Part shown: positions 15,859-24,004 of the stretch, one piece after another
Numbering within the stretch: the first letter of the stretch is position 1
Layout: every line of letters starts with the position of its first letter
Assembly (NCBI GenBank): GCA_964457925.1
Contig: CAYWGH010000004.1
Span: 124,001-188,000, forward strand
Length of the DNA: 64,000 bases
Source: Coneutiohabitans sp964457925
GTDB taxonomy: Bacteria > Zhuqueibacterota > Zhuqueibacteria > Zhuqueibacterales > Zhuqueibacteraceae
Direction: 5' to 3'
The notes under the pieces: model-generated
What the model saw: only the letters and a program-made list of their open reading frames with translations
Told to the model about the DNA's origin: nothing
Databases searched by the model: none
Translations under genes and position numbers: made by a program

Positions 15859-17382
15859 TTACATCTGAATCTCCCGTCCATCTCGCTTCGAAACAAATTT
15901 GAATTCTTCGAGCCGCAACGTATCATCCGCCATGACTTGAATTTTCATCCAATACTTCCACATCAGGCGGCGGATGCGGCTACGGAATCCCAAGGTCAGA
16001 AATTTCATCATTTCTGAATGCACCACCAAGCCCAGCGAGCGTTCGTTGCCGATGAGCTTGTAGCGCATCAGCCAGCGCTCGATGCGCGTGAGTACCGTTG
16101 CCTTGGAGATTACACGTCCCGTTCCCTCGCAGGTCGGACACGAGTCGGAGTAGGAGAACAGCAAACTCGGTCGCACCCTCTCGCGCGTCATCTCAATCAT
16201 GCCAAACTCACTGATTTGGCTGATGTTGGACTGTGCACGATCTTTACGGAGCTCGCGCCGGAATTCATCGTGGAGGCGTTTTCTCATTTTGGGATCAGTC
16301 ATGTCGATGAAATCGATGACGATGATCCCGCCAATGTCGCGGAGACGAAGCTGCCGGGCGATTTCACGCCCCGCTTCCAGATTGATCTTGAGGGCGTTTT
16401 CATCGTGGCCCGCGCGTCCCATGAATTTGCCGCTGTTGACATCAATGGCGGACAGAGCTTCGGCGTGATCGAACAGGATATAGCCGCCGCTTCTTGTCCA
16501 AATTTTGCGGGAAAGGCTTTTTTCAATTTCCTGCTCGATGCCGTACGTGTCGAACAGCGGTTTCTTGCCGCGATACAACTCGACTTTCTCCGCGAATTGC
16601 GGCGCGACGTCTTGCAGATATCTGACCGTTTGTTGGTGCAGCCGGCGCGAATCCACGACGACCCGATCGATATCAGGTGTAAACAAATCGCGAATCACGC
16701 TGGAGGCCATGGCGAGGTCTTTATAAACCAGGCAGGGAGGCTTTTCTTTCTTGAGGCGGGCTTCGGTCTTTTTCCAGGTTGCTCTCAAATTGTCAAGGTC
16801 GGCGCGCAGGGCCTCTTCATCCTTGCCCACCGCAACCGTACGAATGATGAGACCGAAACCATTTGGCTTGATCGCTTGCGCGATCTTTTTGAGACGCCGT
16901 TTTTCCCGGACGTCTACCACCTTTTTCGAAACGCCGACCATATCGCTGTTCGGTACAATAACCATGTACCGCCCGGCGATCGACAACTCCGTCGTGATGC
17001 GGCAGCCTTTCGTGCTGATCGGCTCCTTGATGATCTGCACCAAAATCTCCTGGCCTTCTTTCGGAATCGGCTTATGATACGAATGTGGACGTTGCGGCGC
17101 TTGGCCGCTGCCCGGCGTTTCTTCAAGATCTAAAAATGCTTGATAGTCAAACAACGACTCTCCAATATCGCTAAAATGAAGAAACGCATCTTGCTCATGG
17201 CCGATGTCCACGAAAGCCGCTCTCATGCCTTTCACGACATTCACCACTTTGCCCAGGTAAATATCGCCCACCATGCGCTCATTTTCCGGCCGTTCGGTCA
17301 GAAGCTCCACCAATTTTCCGTCTTCGAGGATTGCGATCCTTGTTTCGCCAACCGAGGAGTTGATGAAAATCTCTTTTCTCAT
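15859..17382 (-). CDS. rng: Ribonuclease G/E family endoribonuclease
   Basis: Product of 507 residues from the ATG at 17382 behind AGGAG; an in-frame upstream start at 17460 lacks such a site. The order is an S1 domain (~35-120, with GDIYLGKVVNVVKGMRAAFVDIG), an RNase H-like region, and the DNase I-like catalytic part with AIDVNSGKF and IVIDFIDM, whose aspartates bind Mg. The Zn-link CPTCEGTGR follows. There is no C-terminal degradosome scaffold, so RNase G is the better name than RNase E. It cleaves single-stranded A/U-rich RNA in rRNA maturation and mRNA decay. A structured, gene-free leader region lies upstream. Confidence 0.93.
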   Translation of the reverse strand: MRKEIFINSSVGETRIAILEDGKLVELLTERPENERMVGDIYLGKVVNVVKGMRAAFVDIGHEQDAFLHFSDIGESLFDYQAFLDLEETPGSGQAPQRPHSYHKPIPKEGQEILVQIIKEPISTKGCRITTELSIAGRYMVIVPNSDMVGVSKKVVDVREKRRLKKIAQAIKPNGFGLIIRTVAVGKDEEALRADLDNLRATWKKTEARLKKEKPPCLVYKDLAMASSVIRDLFTPDIDRVVVDSRRLHQQTVRYLQDVAPQFAEKVELYRGKKPLFDTYGIEQEIEKSLSRKIWTRSGGYILFDHAEALSAIDVNSGKFMGRAGHDENALKINLEAGREIARQLRLRDIGGIIVIDFIDMTDPKMRKRLHDEFRRELRKDRAQSNISQISEFGMIEMTRERVRPSLLFSYSDSCPTCEGTGRVISKATVLTRIERWLMRYKLIGNERSLGLVVHSEMMKFLTLGFRSRIRRLMWKYWMKIQVMADDTLRLEEFKFVSKRDGREIQM

Positions 17383-17574
17383 ATCACTCCTAGAAATTTG
17401 GTGGGAGTTGTGCTCGCGGCGGCTGGCCCGTACGAGCGCATTACTAGATACTGTCGTCATACTCTCCCATATGATAGTAAGAGGTTCATCTTTGACGGAT
17501 CGTTCCCTGGGCTTGTGCCATGCGTTCGTAGTCCCGACCGCATACGGGCGCGAGCGATTCCCAGCAATTTTGGG

Positions 17575-17655
17575 GGCCGCATATCCCGCACGAGGGCAAG
17601 CCTACTGCTGTCAAGCGCCAGCGAACGCTGCACTCAACTCAGGATATGCTCATGC
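17575..17655 (-). promoter_or_regulatory. Structured leader upstream of rng
   Basis: GCATATCC (17579-17586) and GGATATGC (17642-17649) form a perfect 8-bp stem enclosing 55 nt. Inside, CAGC (17619-17622) pairs with GCTG (17627-17630) as a small hairpin. No coding frame is supported here on either strand. In E. coli the rne 5' leader folds into hairpins used for autoregulation; a similar role here is inference. Confidence 0.4.
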
Positions 17656-17742
17656 TTCTGCACCTTTACGCGATCCGAAAGCACGAGCCTGAGTTCATGC
17701 AGGGTTGGCCGTGTTGGCTTCTACCGATTGTCAAAGAACGTT

Positions 17743-17956
17743 AAAAAGAAGGGATAGTCACCTATCCCTTCACAACTTGAATCTATTAAAATCAGATAAC
17801 CATGACTAAAACTTCTGCACAAAATCATCATGGGGATTGTTTGTGAGATGATTTAGCTTCGGGTCATCCGTTTAATCACCAACGACATGATTAAAATTTC
17901 AAGCTCAGAAATTTACAGAGGTGAATCTTTAGGTGGCCGAAAATACAGAAATTATA
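17743..17956 (-). ncRNA. Candidate small RNA or attenuated leader (promoter to intrinsic terminator)
   Basis: On the minus strand a perfect TATAAT (17956-17951) is followed about 180 nt later by a strong intrinsic terminator: GAAGGGATAG (17771-17762) pairs with CTATCCCTTC (17757-17748), loop GTGA, then five T. Between them are smaller possible hairpins (AAATTTC with GAAATTT, GATGA with TCATC, CCATGA with TCATGG). No matching -35 is evident. No known RNA family is recognised. It could be an independent small RNA, an attenuator for rng, or the far 3' end of the ispH-yigZ transcript. Confidence 0.4.
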
Positions 17957-18093
17957 AGGAGAAAGCAAGGGCTTTTTCCGGACAAATCATCGCGCTGGCA
18001 TGAAAATTAAAGCGTAGTAATATCTGCGCCGAAGGATTCGGCAATCTTTCTGCACATACGCACTTGGCCGTTCAGGCAATTTTGCATTTGATT
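17957..18093. other. Gene-free, AT-richer spacer upstream of the candidate RNA
   Basis: Together with 17383-17956 this completes a 711-bp stretch without a convincing gene, clearly richer in A and T than the neighbouring genes. I see no further repeats or conserved motifs in it. Confidence 0.4.
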
Positions 18094-18702
18094 TCACTCC
18101 AATGGCTTGCACTGCACGCGCCTAGCGCTCAATTCATTCAACACGAGATTAAACTCCGGCGCGCGCTCAGCACGAATTTCGATCACGCGATCAACTTCAA
18201 TACCAAACTCGCTTTTGATGTTGACGGCGTCGAACTGGTGCAAGACCCGGTCGACAATGCCGGAAAGTTGGTAGGCATAATGCAATTCAATGCGGCGGGT
18301 TGCAATGATCGGCAGCAAAGTCGCCTGCGCAATCGCTGCTTGCACCGCGCCGCTGTAGGCGCGCATCAAACCACCGACGCCAAGCTTGGTGCCGCCGAAA
18401 TAGCGCGTCACCACCGCCGCGATGTTTGTCAATTGATGCGACTCCAGGGCTTGCAGCATGGGCCGGCCCGCGCTGCCCGAGGGTTCCTGGGCATCGCTGG
18501 CGAGCGCGATCAAACGCGCATCGCATCCCACGCGCAGGGCGTAGCAATTGTGGCGGGCATCATGAAATTGGCGGGCGCGTTCGGCGATCAATTCCTCGGC
18601 TTGTTCTCGCGTTGCCGCCGGCGTTAACCAGGCGATGAAACGCGAGTCTTTCACACGCAACTCGCTTGCGCTAACCGAGGCAATCGTATAAAACTGGCTC
18701 AC
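18094..18702 (-). CDS. yigZ: YigZ/IMPACT family protein
   Basis: Product of 202 residues starting with GTG at 18702, four bases after the ispH stop. The family signature is clear: KDSRFIAWLTPA, ARHNCYALRVG, SDAQEPSGSAGRPML and VVTRYFGGTKLGVGGLMRAY. The N-terminal domain (~1-120) has the ribosomal S5-like fold and the C-terminal ~60 residues the EF-G-like DUF1949 domain. The human homologue IMPACT interferes with translational control; the bacterial role is not well defined. The usual SDDGEPSGTAG is slightly changed to SDAQEPSGSAG. Confidence 0.9.
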   Translation of the reverse strand: MSQFYTIASVSASELRVKDSRFIAWLTPAATREQAEELIAERARQFHDARHNCYALRVGCDARLIALASDAQEPSGSAGRPMLQALESHQLTNIAAVVTRYFGGTKLGVGGLMRAYSGAVQAAIAQATLLPIIATRRIELHYAYQLSGIVDRVLHQFDAVNIKSEFGIEVDRVIEIRAERAPEFNLVLNELSARRVQCKPLE

Positions 18703-18706
18703 GTTT

Positions 18707-19945
18707 TCAGTTGATCATCCAATCTTCGACATTGAACCCGCGCAGGCTGGCGATGCGCGCAATCGCTTCACCGATTTTATTGTTGGGGGTCGAGGCGCCA
18801 GCGGTGAGGCCGATCTTCAGCTCGCCGTTCGGCAGCCAGTGCTTGTCTTCGATTTCCGCAGAGGCGCTCACCGGTTTATGGCGGATCGTGGTCAGATCGG
18901 CCAAACAGCGCGCATCGTCGATATGATAGGCGCGCGTGTACTGTCCGGCAATCTCAACGAGGTGATTGGTGTTGCTGCTGTTATAACCGCCAATCACGAG
19001 CATCAGATCGAGCTTTTGGCTTTTCACCAGTTCCAGCACCGCATCCTGTCGATCCTGCGTCGCGCTGCAAATCGTATCGAAATTGCGGAAGTGTTCCGCT
19101 GCAGCGCCGACGCCGTATTTTTCCATCATTGCGCGTTTCAGGCGTTCGGCAATGGCCAATGACTCGCTTGACAGCATTGTCGTCTGGTTGGCTACTCCAA
19201 TCTTGATGAGATGGCAATCGGGATCGAAACCCGGCGAAATCGCGTTTTTAAACTGCGCCAGAAAATCTTTGCGCGAGCGCCGGCCGGCAATGAAGTCGCA
19301 AACGTTTTCCGTTTCATCCATGTCACGCACGATGAGATAATGGCCGTTGTCATACTTCATCGCCTGGCTGCTCGTCGCTTTCGTTTCTTCGTGGCTATAT
19401 TTGCCGTGAATCACGGAGGTAAACCCGTCACGGGCATATTGTTCGACGCGCTTCCACACATTCAACACCGAGCCGCAGGTGGTATCGACCAAAACACAGC
19501 CAATCTCGGACAGTTGTTTGAGTTCCTGAATCGTTACGCCGAAGGCCGGCAAAATCACCACATCCTCCGGGCGCAGCAGCGAAAAATCGTTGCCCCGGCT
19601 GTATTGGCCGCTCAAGAATCCAATTTTCATTTCGAGCATGCGATGATTCACATGCGGGTTATGAATGATTTCGCCGGTGAGGAAGATGCGGCGATCGGGG
19701 AACTTCTCACGCGCTTGATAAGCATATTCGACCGCGCGCTCGACGCCGTAACAAAACCCGAATTCCTTCGCCAGGAAAAATTGTATATTCCCAACGCGCA
19801 ATGAAAACCTGTGCGCGCGCAAATATTCGACGACGCCGCTGTGATAATCGCGCACAAGCTGCTCCTGCGCGAAGGCCTTAAGCCCCAGCCCCTTTTGAAA
19901 ATATTGTGCTGCCGGTTTGGCGCTCGTGGAAGTGAAGTCGCTCAA
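18707..19945 (-). CDS. ispH: 4-hydroxy-3-methylbut-2-enyl diphosphate reductase, long form
   Basis: Product of 412 residues, about 100 longer than E. coli IspH and like the cyanobacterial/plant form with an N-terminal extension. The iron-sulfur cysteines are C65 (EFGFCYGVERA), C157 (VDTTCGSV) and C293 (DTICSAT). It makes IPP and DMAPP from HMBPP as the last MEP step; ispD and ispF are also in this window. The start is a TTG at 19945, with AAAGGA seven bases upstream, just after the rlmH stop; no ATG fits. It is followed at once by yigZ. Confidence 0.93.
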   Translation of the reverse strand: MSDFTSTSAKPAAQYFQKGLGLKAFAQEQLVRDYHSGVVEYLRAHRFSLRVGNIQFFLAKEFGFCYGVERAVEYAYQAREKFPDRRIFLTGEIIHNPHVNHRMLEMKIGFLSGQYSRGNDFSLLRPEDVVILPAFGVTIQELKQLSEIGCVLVDTTCGSVLNVWKRVEQYARDGFTSVIHGKYSHEETKATSSQAMKYDNGHYLIVRDMDETENVCDFIAGRRSRKDFLAQFKNAISPGFDPDCHLIKIGVANQTTMLSSESLAIAERLKRAMMEKYGVGAAAEHFRNFDTICSATQDRQDAVLELVKSQKLDLMLVIGGYNSSNTNHLVEIAGQYTRAYHIDDARCLADLTTIRHKPVSASAEIEDKHWLPNGELKIGLTAGASTPNNKIGEAIARIASLRGFNVEDWMIN

Positions 19946-19964
19946 CGAAATTTCCTTTCTAGTA

Positions 19965-20447
19965 CTATTTGTGATACTTCTCGCCGCGCAAGATGGTGCA
20001 ACTGCGATAAAGCTGTTCCAGCAACACAATCCTGGCAAGTTCATGCGGCAATGTCATGGCGGAAAGCGAAAGCCGGACATCGGCGCGTTTGATCAACTCC
20101 GCGCTCAATCCGAGCGGACCGCCCAACACGAAATCAAGCGCGCGGTGGCCGTTTGCAAAACAATTTTGCAGCCAGCGTGCAAACTCGGCGCTGCTCAGCG
20201 GCTTGCCTTCAACGTTCAAAACAATCGTCCGGGCTTCCGGCCGCAAGGCTTGCCGAATGTCAATTCCTTCCGCCGCAACCGCCTCTGCGTCTGTCTTGCC
20301 CTTGCCGACACGATCTTTAATCTCGACGATTTCGAGGTCGAGATAATGCTGCAAGCGTTGCGCATAATCATTTGCCGCCGCCACCCAATGCGGTTCGCGC
20401 AATCTTCCCACAACAATCAAACGAATTTTCAGCGGAAAATGCGGCAT
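19965..20447 (-). CDS. rlmH: 23S rRNA (pseudouridine1915-N3)-methyltransferase RlmH
   Basis: Product of 160 residues of the SPOUT class. The knot region has FVLGGPLGLS and LSLSAMTLPHELARIVLLEQ split by a short helix, and the C-terminus ends with the conserved Tyr-His (EKYHK). It methylates pseudouridine 1915 in helix 69 of 23S rRNA with SAM. The ATG at 20447 shares its A with the stop of the upstream UPF0173 gene (TGATG), which implies translational coupling. Confidence 0.95.
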   Translation of the reverse strand: MPHFPLKIRLIVVGRLREPHWVAAANDYAQRLQHYLDLEIVEIKDRVGKGKTDAEAVAAEGIDIRQALRPEARTIVLNVEGKPLSSAEFARWLQNCFANGHRALDFVLGGPLGLSAELIKRADVRLSLSAMTLPHELARIVLLEQLYRSCTILRGEKYHK

Positions 20448-21130
20448 CAGAATTCAAAGTTTTCGCCCGGACGAAGAATCTCTACGCGTGTTCCCAATTT
20501 TGCAACGTTTGCTGAAAATTCCTGGGGATCGGCCGCAATGACGTCGAACGTATTGTAGTGCATCGGAATCACAATCTTCGGCTTGAGAAACTCAACGGCT
20601 TTGGCCGCGTCCGTCATTCCCATGGTGTAATTGTCGCCGATCGGCAGCAACGCGAGATCAATCGCGTTCATCTCGCCGATGAGTTGCATGTCCAGGAACA
20701 AGGCCGTGTCCCCGGCGTGATAAACCACTTTGCCGTCGGCATAAATCAGAAAACCGGCCGGGCTGCCGAGGTAAACAAAGCTGCCGCCGGTTTCATAACC
20801 CGAGCCGTGATGCGCAATGGTCAACTTCACGCGGCCAAACGGAAAGTTGTGTCCGCCGCCGATGCTCATGCCGTGTGTTTTTGCACCCTGCCAGCCGCAG
20901 AATGTCGCAATTTCGTGATTCGCGATGATCATGGCATTGTTGCGCTTGGCAATCGCCACGGCATCGCCGACATGGTCGCCATGGCCGTGTGACACGAGAA
21001 TGAAATCGCATTTAATTTGATCGGCTGAGAGCGGCGCTTGCGGATTGCCGGTGATGAAAGGATCGATCACAAGCCGATGGCTGCTGGTTTCGATCAGAAA
21101 ACAGGAATGGCCCCAAAAAGTAAGCTTCAT
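20447..21130 (-). CDS. UPF0173 family metal-dependent hydrolase (beta-lactamase fold)
   Basis: Product of 227 residues with the dinuclear metal motif VSHGHGDHVGD (HxHxDH), a later AHHGSGYETGG, and the family's VYHAGDTALF and VIPMHYNTF. UPF0173 members (YtkL type) are hydrolases without a settled substrate. The ATG at 21130 follows GGAGGTGAATC, an excellent ribosome binding site. It is the first gene of the tight UPF0173-rlmH-ispH-yigZ run; its link to the other functions is unknown. Confidence 0.9.
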   Translation of the reverse strand: MKLTFWGHSCFLIETSSHRLVIDPFITGNPQAPLSADQIKCDFILVSHGHGDHVGDAVAIAKRNNAMIIANHEIATFCGWQGAKTHGMSIGGGHNFPFGRVKLTIAHHGSGYETGGSFVYLGSPAGFLIYADGKVVYHAGDTALFLDMQLIGEMNAIDLALLPIGDNYTMGMTDAAKAVEFLKPKIVIPMHYNTFDVIAADPQEFSANVAKLGTRVEILRPGENFEF

Positions 21131-21196
21131 GATTCACCTCCTTATCCATTTCAATCTGACGCCCGGGCAACCGTCCTCGCTTGCCCGGCAAACGTT

Positions 21197-21919
21197 TTAA
21201 CTCATCTGGCGGTGGCTGATGAGCTGCATAAATTCTTCCCGGCAGGCGCGATCTTCATGAAAAATGCCGAGCAAGGCGCTGTTCGTCACCACCGTGTTTT
21301 GCTTTTGAATGCCGCGCATCATCATGCACAAATGGCGCGCTTCGGTCACCACCGCGACGCCGGCCGGCTGCAACGCCGCCATCAGCATCGTGGCGATTTC
21401 GTTCGTCATGCGTTCCTGCACTTGCAGACGCCGCGCAAAAACTTCCACGATTCGCGGAATCTTGCTCAGGCCGACAACTTTACCGTTCGGAATGTAGGCG
21501 ACGTGGCAACGGCCATAAAACGGCAACAAGTGATGCTCGCACAGGCTGTAGAAATCGATATCCTTTACGATCACCATTTCGTTGTAACGTTCATCAAACA
21601 GCGCGCCGTTGAGAATAGTTTGCACATCGCTATGATAGCCGGCTGTCAAAAAGGAGAAGGCATCGGCCACGCGCCTGGGCGTGCGCAACAATCCCTGGCG
21701 CTCAGGATCTTCACCCAGCAATTCGAGCAGTTCCTGCACCAATGCCACCATACGAGCATGCCCGTGCCGGTCAGCGAGACTGCCGGCGGCGGGATCAAAT
21801 GCTTGATCTGCTTCGTTCTCGGCCATAGTCAATAGCGGGCGCGTTTCTGATTTTCTGTCACTGCTCACGGCTCTCAGCGTTTGGCCATTATGGTCATTTT
21901 CTGGCTTTGATTTTGACAT
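21197..21919 (-). CDS. folE: GTP cyclohydrolase I
   Basis: Product of 240 residues, converting GTP to dihydroneopterin triphosphate for folate and, here, probably also for queuosine (queD, queG and queA are nearby). Zinc ligands are in SLCEHHLLPF and the later ARHLCMMMRG; the QKQNTVVTNSALLG segment is typical. The N-terminal ~50 residues are not conserved. The start is taken as the ATG at 21919; an internal ATG at 21826 would give the usual length and cannot be excluded, as neither has a strong ribosome binding site. It lies 9 bp after a small membrane-protein frame. Confidence 0.95.
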   Translation of the reverse strand: MSKSKPENDHNGQTLRAVSSDRKSETRPLLTMAENEADQAFDPAAGSLADRHGHARMVALVQELLELLGEDPERQGLLRTPRRVADAFSFLTAGYHSDVQTILNGALFDERYNEMVIVKDIDFYSLCEHHLLPFYGRCHVAYIPNGKVVGLSKIPRIVEVFARRLQVQERMTNEIATMLMAALQPAGVAVVTEARHLCMMMRGIQKQNTVVTNSALLGIFHEDRACREEFMQLISHRQMS

Positions 21920-21928
21920 ATACAATTC

Positions 21929-22078
21929 TCATGGTTTAGTTTCATTTTGCCGGGTTGGGCGGGAAGGCGTTTCCTGCTCGATCGGAAAGACGATTGCGAG
22001 AAGCGCAAGAATCGCGAGCAGAGCAAGCGTGAGCAACGTCAGGTGCCGCCGAATGGTTTTGCGTTTATGATCGTCCAT
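21929..22078 (-). CDS. Small single-span membrane protein (49 residues)
   Basis: A 49-residue frame (MDDHKRKTIRRHLTLL, then a hydrophobic run of Leu/Ala/Ile to about residue 31, then a polar tail ending in ETKP). The basic N-terminus before one transmembrane segment predicts the N-terminus inside. It fills exactly the space between yhcC (stop 16 bp upstream) and folE (9 bp downstream). No family is recognised, and the ribosome binding site is weak, so it could be chance. Confidence 0.5.
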   Translation of the reverse strand: MDDHKRKTIRRHLTLLTLALLAILALLAIVFPIEQETPSRPTRQNETKP

Positions 22079-22094
22079 GCCAACAAGAGCTTCG

Positions 22095-23063
22095 TCAAAT
22101 TTCCCGGGCCGCCAATGATTGTTGCGGAGCCGTGTTTTTCGCCAACCGTCCCTGATGCGTCCCGCGTCGGCGCATCTCGTTTTCGATGCCTTGAATGATT
22201 TCCGCGCGCGAGAGGTACCAGCGCGGCGCGATCAGCAAGTCCTGCGGCGCGTCGCCATATAAACGTTCAATAATAATCTCGGGCGCAAGACGTTCGAGAA
22301 ATCGAATCACCAAATCAACCCATTCATCGTATGAAAAAACGTGAAAGGGTTGCTGCTGATACTGCCGCGCCAATTCCGTGTGCTTGACGATGTGCAAATT
22401 ATGAATCTTGAGAACATCGATGTTCAGCGCATTAATCGCGTCGGCCATCGCGAGCCAATGATTCTGGGTTTCATTCGGAAAGCCGAGAATGACGTGCACG
22501 GTCACCGGCAAACCAAAATCCTGCGCGCGGAGAATGGCGCGTTGGGTGCAGGCAAAATCATGCCCGCGGTTGATCAAGCGCAGCGTTTCATCATAAATCG
22601 ACTCCAGGCCGAATTCGAGATTGATATGGGTTTCTTGCGCGAGACGCGCCAGCATTTCGAATTTCTCATCATCAACACAATCCGGGCGCGTGCCGATCGC
22701 GAGTCCCACCACCTCAGGATGTTGCAGCGCATCGCGAAACAGCCGTTCAAGATGATCGACCGGCGCGTAGGTGTTGCTATACGGCTGGAAATAAACGATG
22801 AACTTTTCCGTGGCAAAACGCTTCTTCAAAAACGCGATGCCTGATTGAATTTGATCGCTGACGGAATATTTCGGCCGCGCGCTCTCCGGCGTAAAACTCA
22901 CAATGTTGCAATACGTGCAGCCGCCGCGGCCTGCGCTGCCGTCGCGGTTCGGGCAGGTGAATCCCGCATGCACACTGACTTTGTGCACGCGCCCGCCGAA
23001 TTTTTGCTGCAGATATCGGCCGTACGCATTGTAAAGCGGATGCGGCAATCGCGTATTAGTCAT
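22095..23063 (-). CDS. Radical SAM protein of the YhcC/TIGR01212 family
   Basis: Product of 322 residues, normal length. The iron-sulfur cluster cysteines are C37, C49 and C52 (FTCPNRDG and GGCTYC), a spacing special to this family. Other typical segments are VYFQPYSNTYAP, IGTRPDCVDDE, LEFGLESIYD and HVILGFPNE. The family belongs to the Elp3-like radical SAM group; its reaction is not established. The start is the ATG at 23063, four bases after the DJ-1 gene stop. Confidence 0.93.
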   Translation of the reverse strand: MTNTRLPHPLYNAYGRYLQQKFGGRVHKVSVHAGFTCPNRDGSAGRGGCTYCNIVSFTPESARPKYSVSDQIQSGIAFLKKRFATEKFIVYFQPYSNTYAPVDHLERLFRDALQHPEVVGLAIGTRPDCVDDEKFEMLARLAQETHINLEFGLESIYDETLRLINRGHDFACTQRAILRAQDFGLPVTVHVILGFPNETQNHWLAMADAINALNIDVLKIHNLHIVKHTELARQYQQQPFHVFSYDEWVDLVIRFLERLAPEIIIERLYGDAPQDLLIAPRWYLSRAEIIQGIENEMRRRGTHQGRLAKNTAPQQSLAAREI

Positions 23064-23067
23064 GGCA

Positions 23068-23592
23068 TTAATTTTTGGAAAAGGCTTTCACCAATTCTTC
23101 CGCGAACAGCGAGGTGGCATAGGCGCCTTCACCGGTCAGAATATTGCCGTCGCGTTCGACTTTTTGACCGGTGTAGTCTGCACCGAAGTTAATCAGTTTT
23201 TCAAAAATGGAAATATGGCCCGTGACTTTCTTGCCCTTTAAAAGGCCGGCCACACCCAGCGCCACCGGCGCACGATCAATCGCTGCGATGATCTTACCGT
23301 CACGATGATGCGCGCGCAGAATCTCATGGGTTTTGGAATCATGCCAAAACTGGCTTGCGCCGTGCCCGCCGATCAACACCACGCCGGCATATTCCTCCGG
23401 CTTCACGGCGTCAATCAACAAATCGGGATTCACGAGACCGCCGTTGCTGCCTTTGGCGTTTGCCGGCACGGTGGAGGCCACGACGATCTTCACGCCCTGT
23501 TTTTCCAGAGCCTCCCGCGAGGCTTCATATTCTTCTTGACGATATGCCGTCGCCGGCAACAAAAATAAAACTGCCTGGCCGTTTAGGCTCAT
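23068..23592 (-). CDS. DJ-1/PfpI family protein lacking the nucleophilic Cys
   Basis: Product of 174 residues with the fold's landmarks: YRQEEYEASREALEKQG, VLIGGHGASQFW and LLKGKKVTGH. In active members the nucleophile elbow reads AICHGP; here it is AAIDRAPVAL, with Asp at 106 in place of Cys. The conserved acidic residue at 20-21 is kept. Hydrolase, chaperone or glyoxalase activity that depends on the Cys is therefore unlikely, and the natural role is unknown. The start is the ATG at 23592 with GGAGGAGG upstream. Confidence 0.85.
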   Translation of the reverse strand: MSLNGQAVLFLLPATAYRQEEYEASREALEKQGVKIVVASTVPANAKGSNGGLVNPDLLIDAVKPEEYAGVVLIGGHGASQFWHDSKTHEILRAHHRDGKIIAAIDRAPVALGVAGLLKGKKVTGHISIFEKLINFGADYTGQKVERDGNILTGEGAYATSLFAEELVKAFSKN

Positions 23593-23698
23593 CTCTTGCT
23601 TCCTCCTCCGATCATCACTTGTGGTCTGTTCGCAAAAGCGGAATCTTTAAACATTTTTTGCAACGTCCAAGTCGAGGCTAGAATCTGTGCCCGCAAGG

Positions 23699-24004
23699 TT
23701 ACTTGCGCACCTGGAATCCCAACAGTTTTTCGACCGAGGCGACTTTATCTTCCGGCATTTTTTCCGCCCCCTTGACATCGTCGATCTTAATGCGCGTCAT
23801 GACGCGGTCAGATTTCTGCCGCACGGCTTCATGGCATTTGCGCACCACGTCCATGACCGGCTCCCAATCGCCGATCAACAGCGTTCCCATCGGCGTCAAA
23901 CGATACTCGACGCCGCTGTCATGCACAAGCTTGACTGCTTCCGCAATGTATTTGCTAATATGTGCATCCTTGCCCACCGGCAAAATGCTGAACTCGACCA
24001 TCAT
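23699..24004 (-). CDS. MTH1187/YkoF-like thiamine-binding protein (DUF77)
   Basis: Product of 101 residues with the family's compact ferredoxin-like fold: VEFSILPVGKDAHISKYIAE, broken here as VEFSILPVGK, then GVEYRLTPMGT and DWEPVMDVVRKCHEA. Members bind thiamine or related molecules and probably serve as carriers or sensors. Two consecutive ATG codons (24004 and 24001) overlap the moaE stop, which indicates coupling to the molybdopterin genes. Confidence 0.88.
   Translation of the reverse strand: MMVEFSILPVGKDAHISKYIAEAVKLVHDSGVEYRLTPMGTLLIGDWEPVMDVVRKCHEAVRQKSDRVMTRIKIDDVKGAEKMPEDKVASVEKLLGFQVRK

Noticed and set aside
16018..17133. 371-codon open frame on the plus strand opposite rng
   Set aside because: Fully antisense to a conserved RNase G with intact catalytic residues, no ribosome binding site, no recognisable family.
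17140..17757. Open frame of 205 codons crossing the rng start on the plus strand
   Set aside because: It covers the N-terminus of rng and a structured leader, with no family signal.
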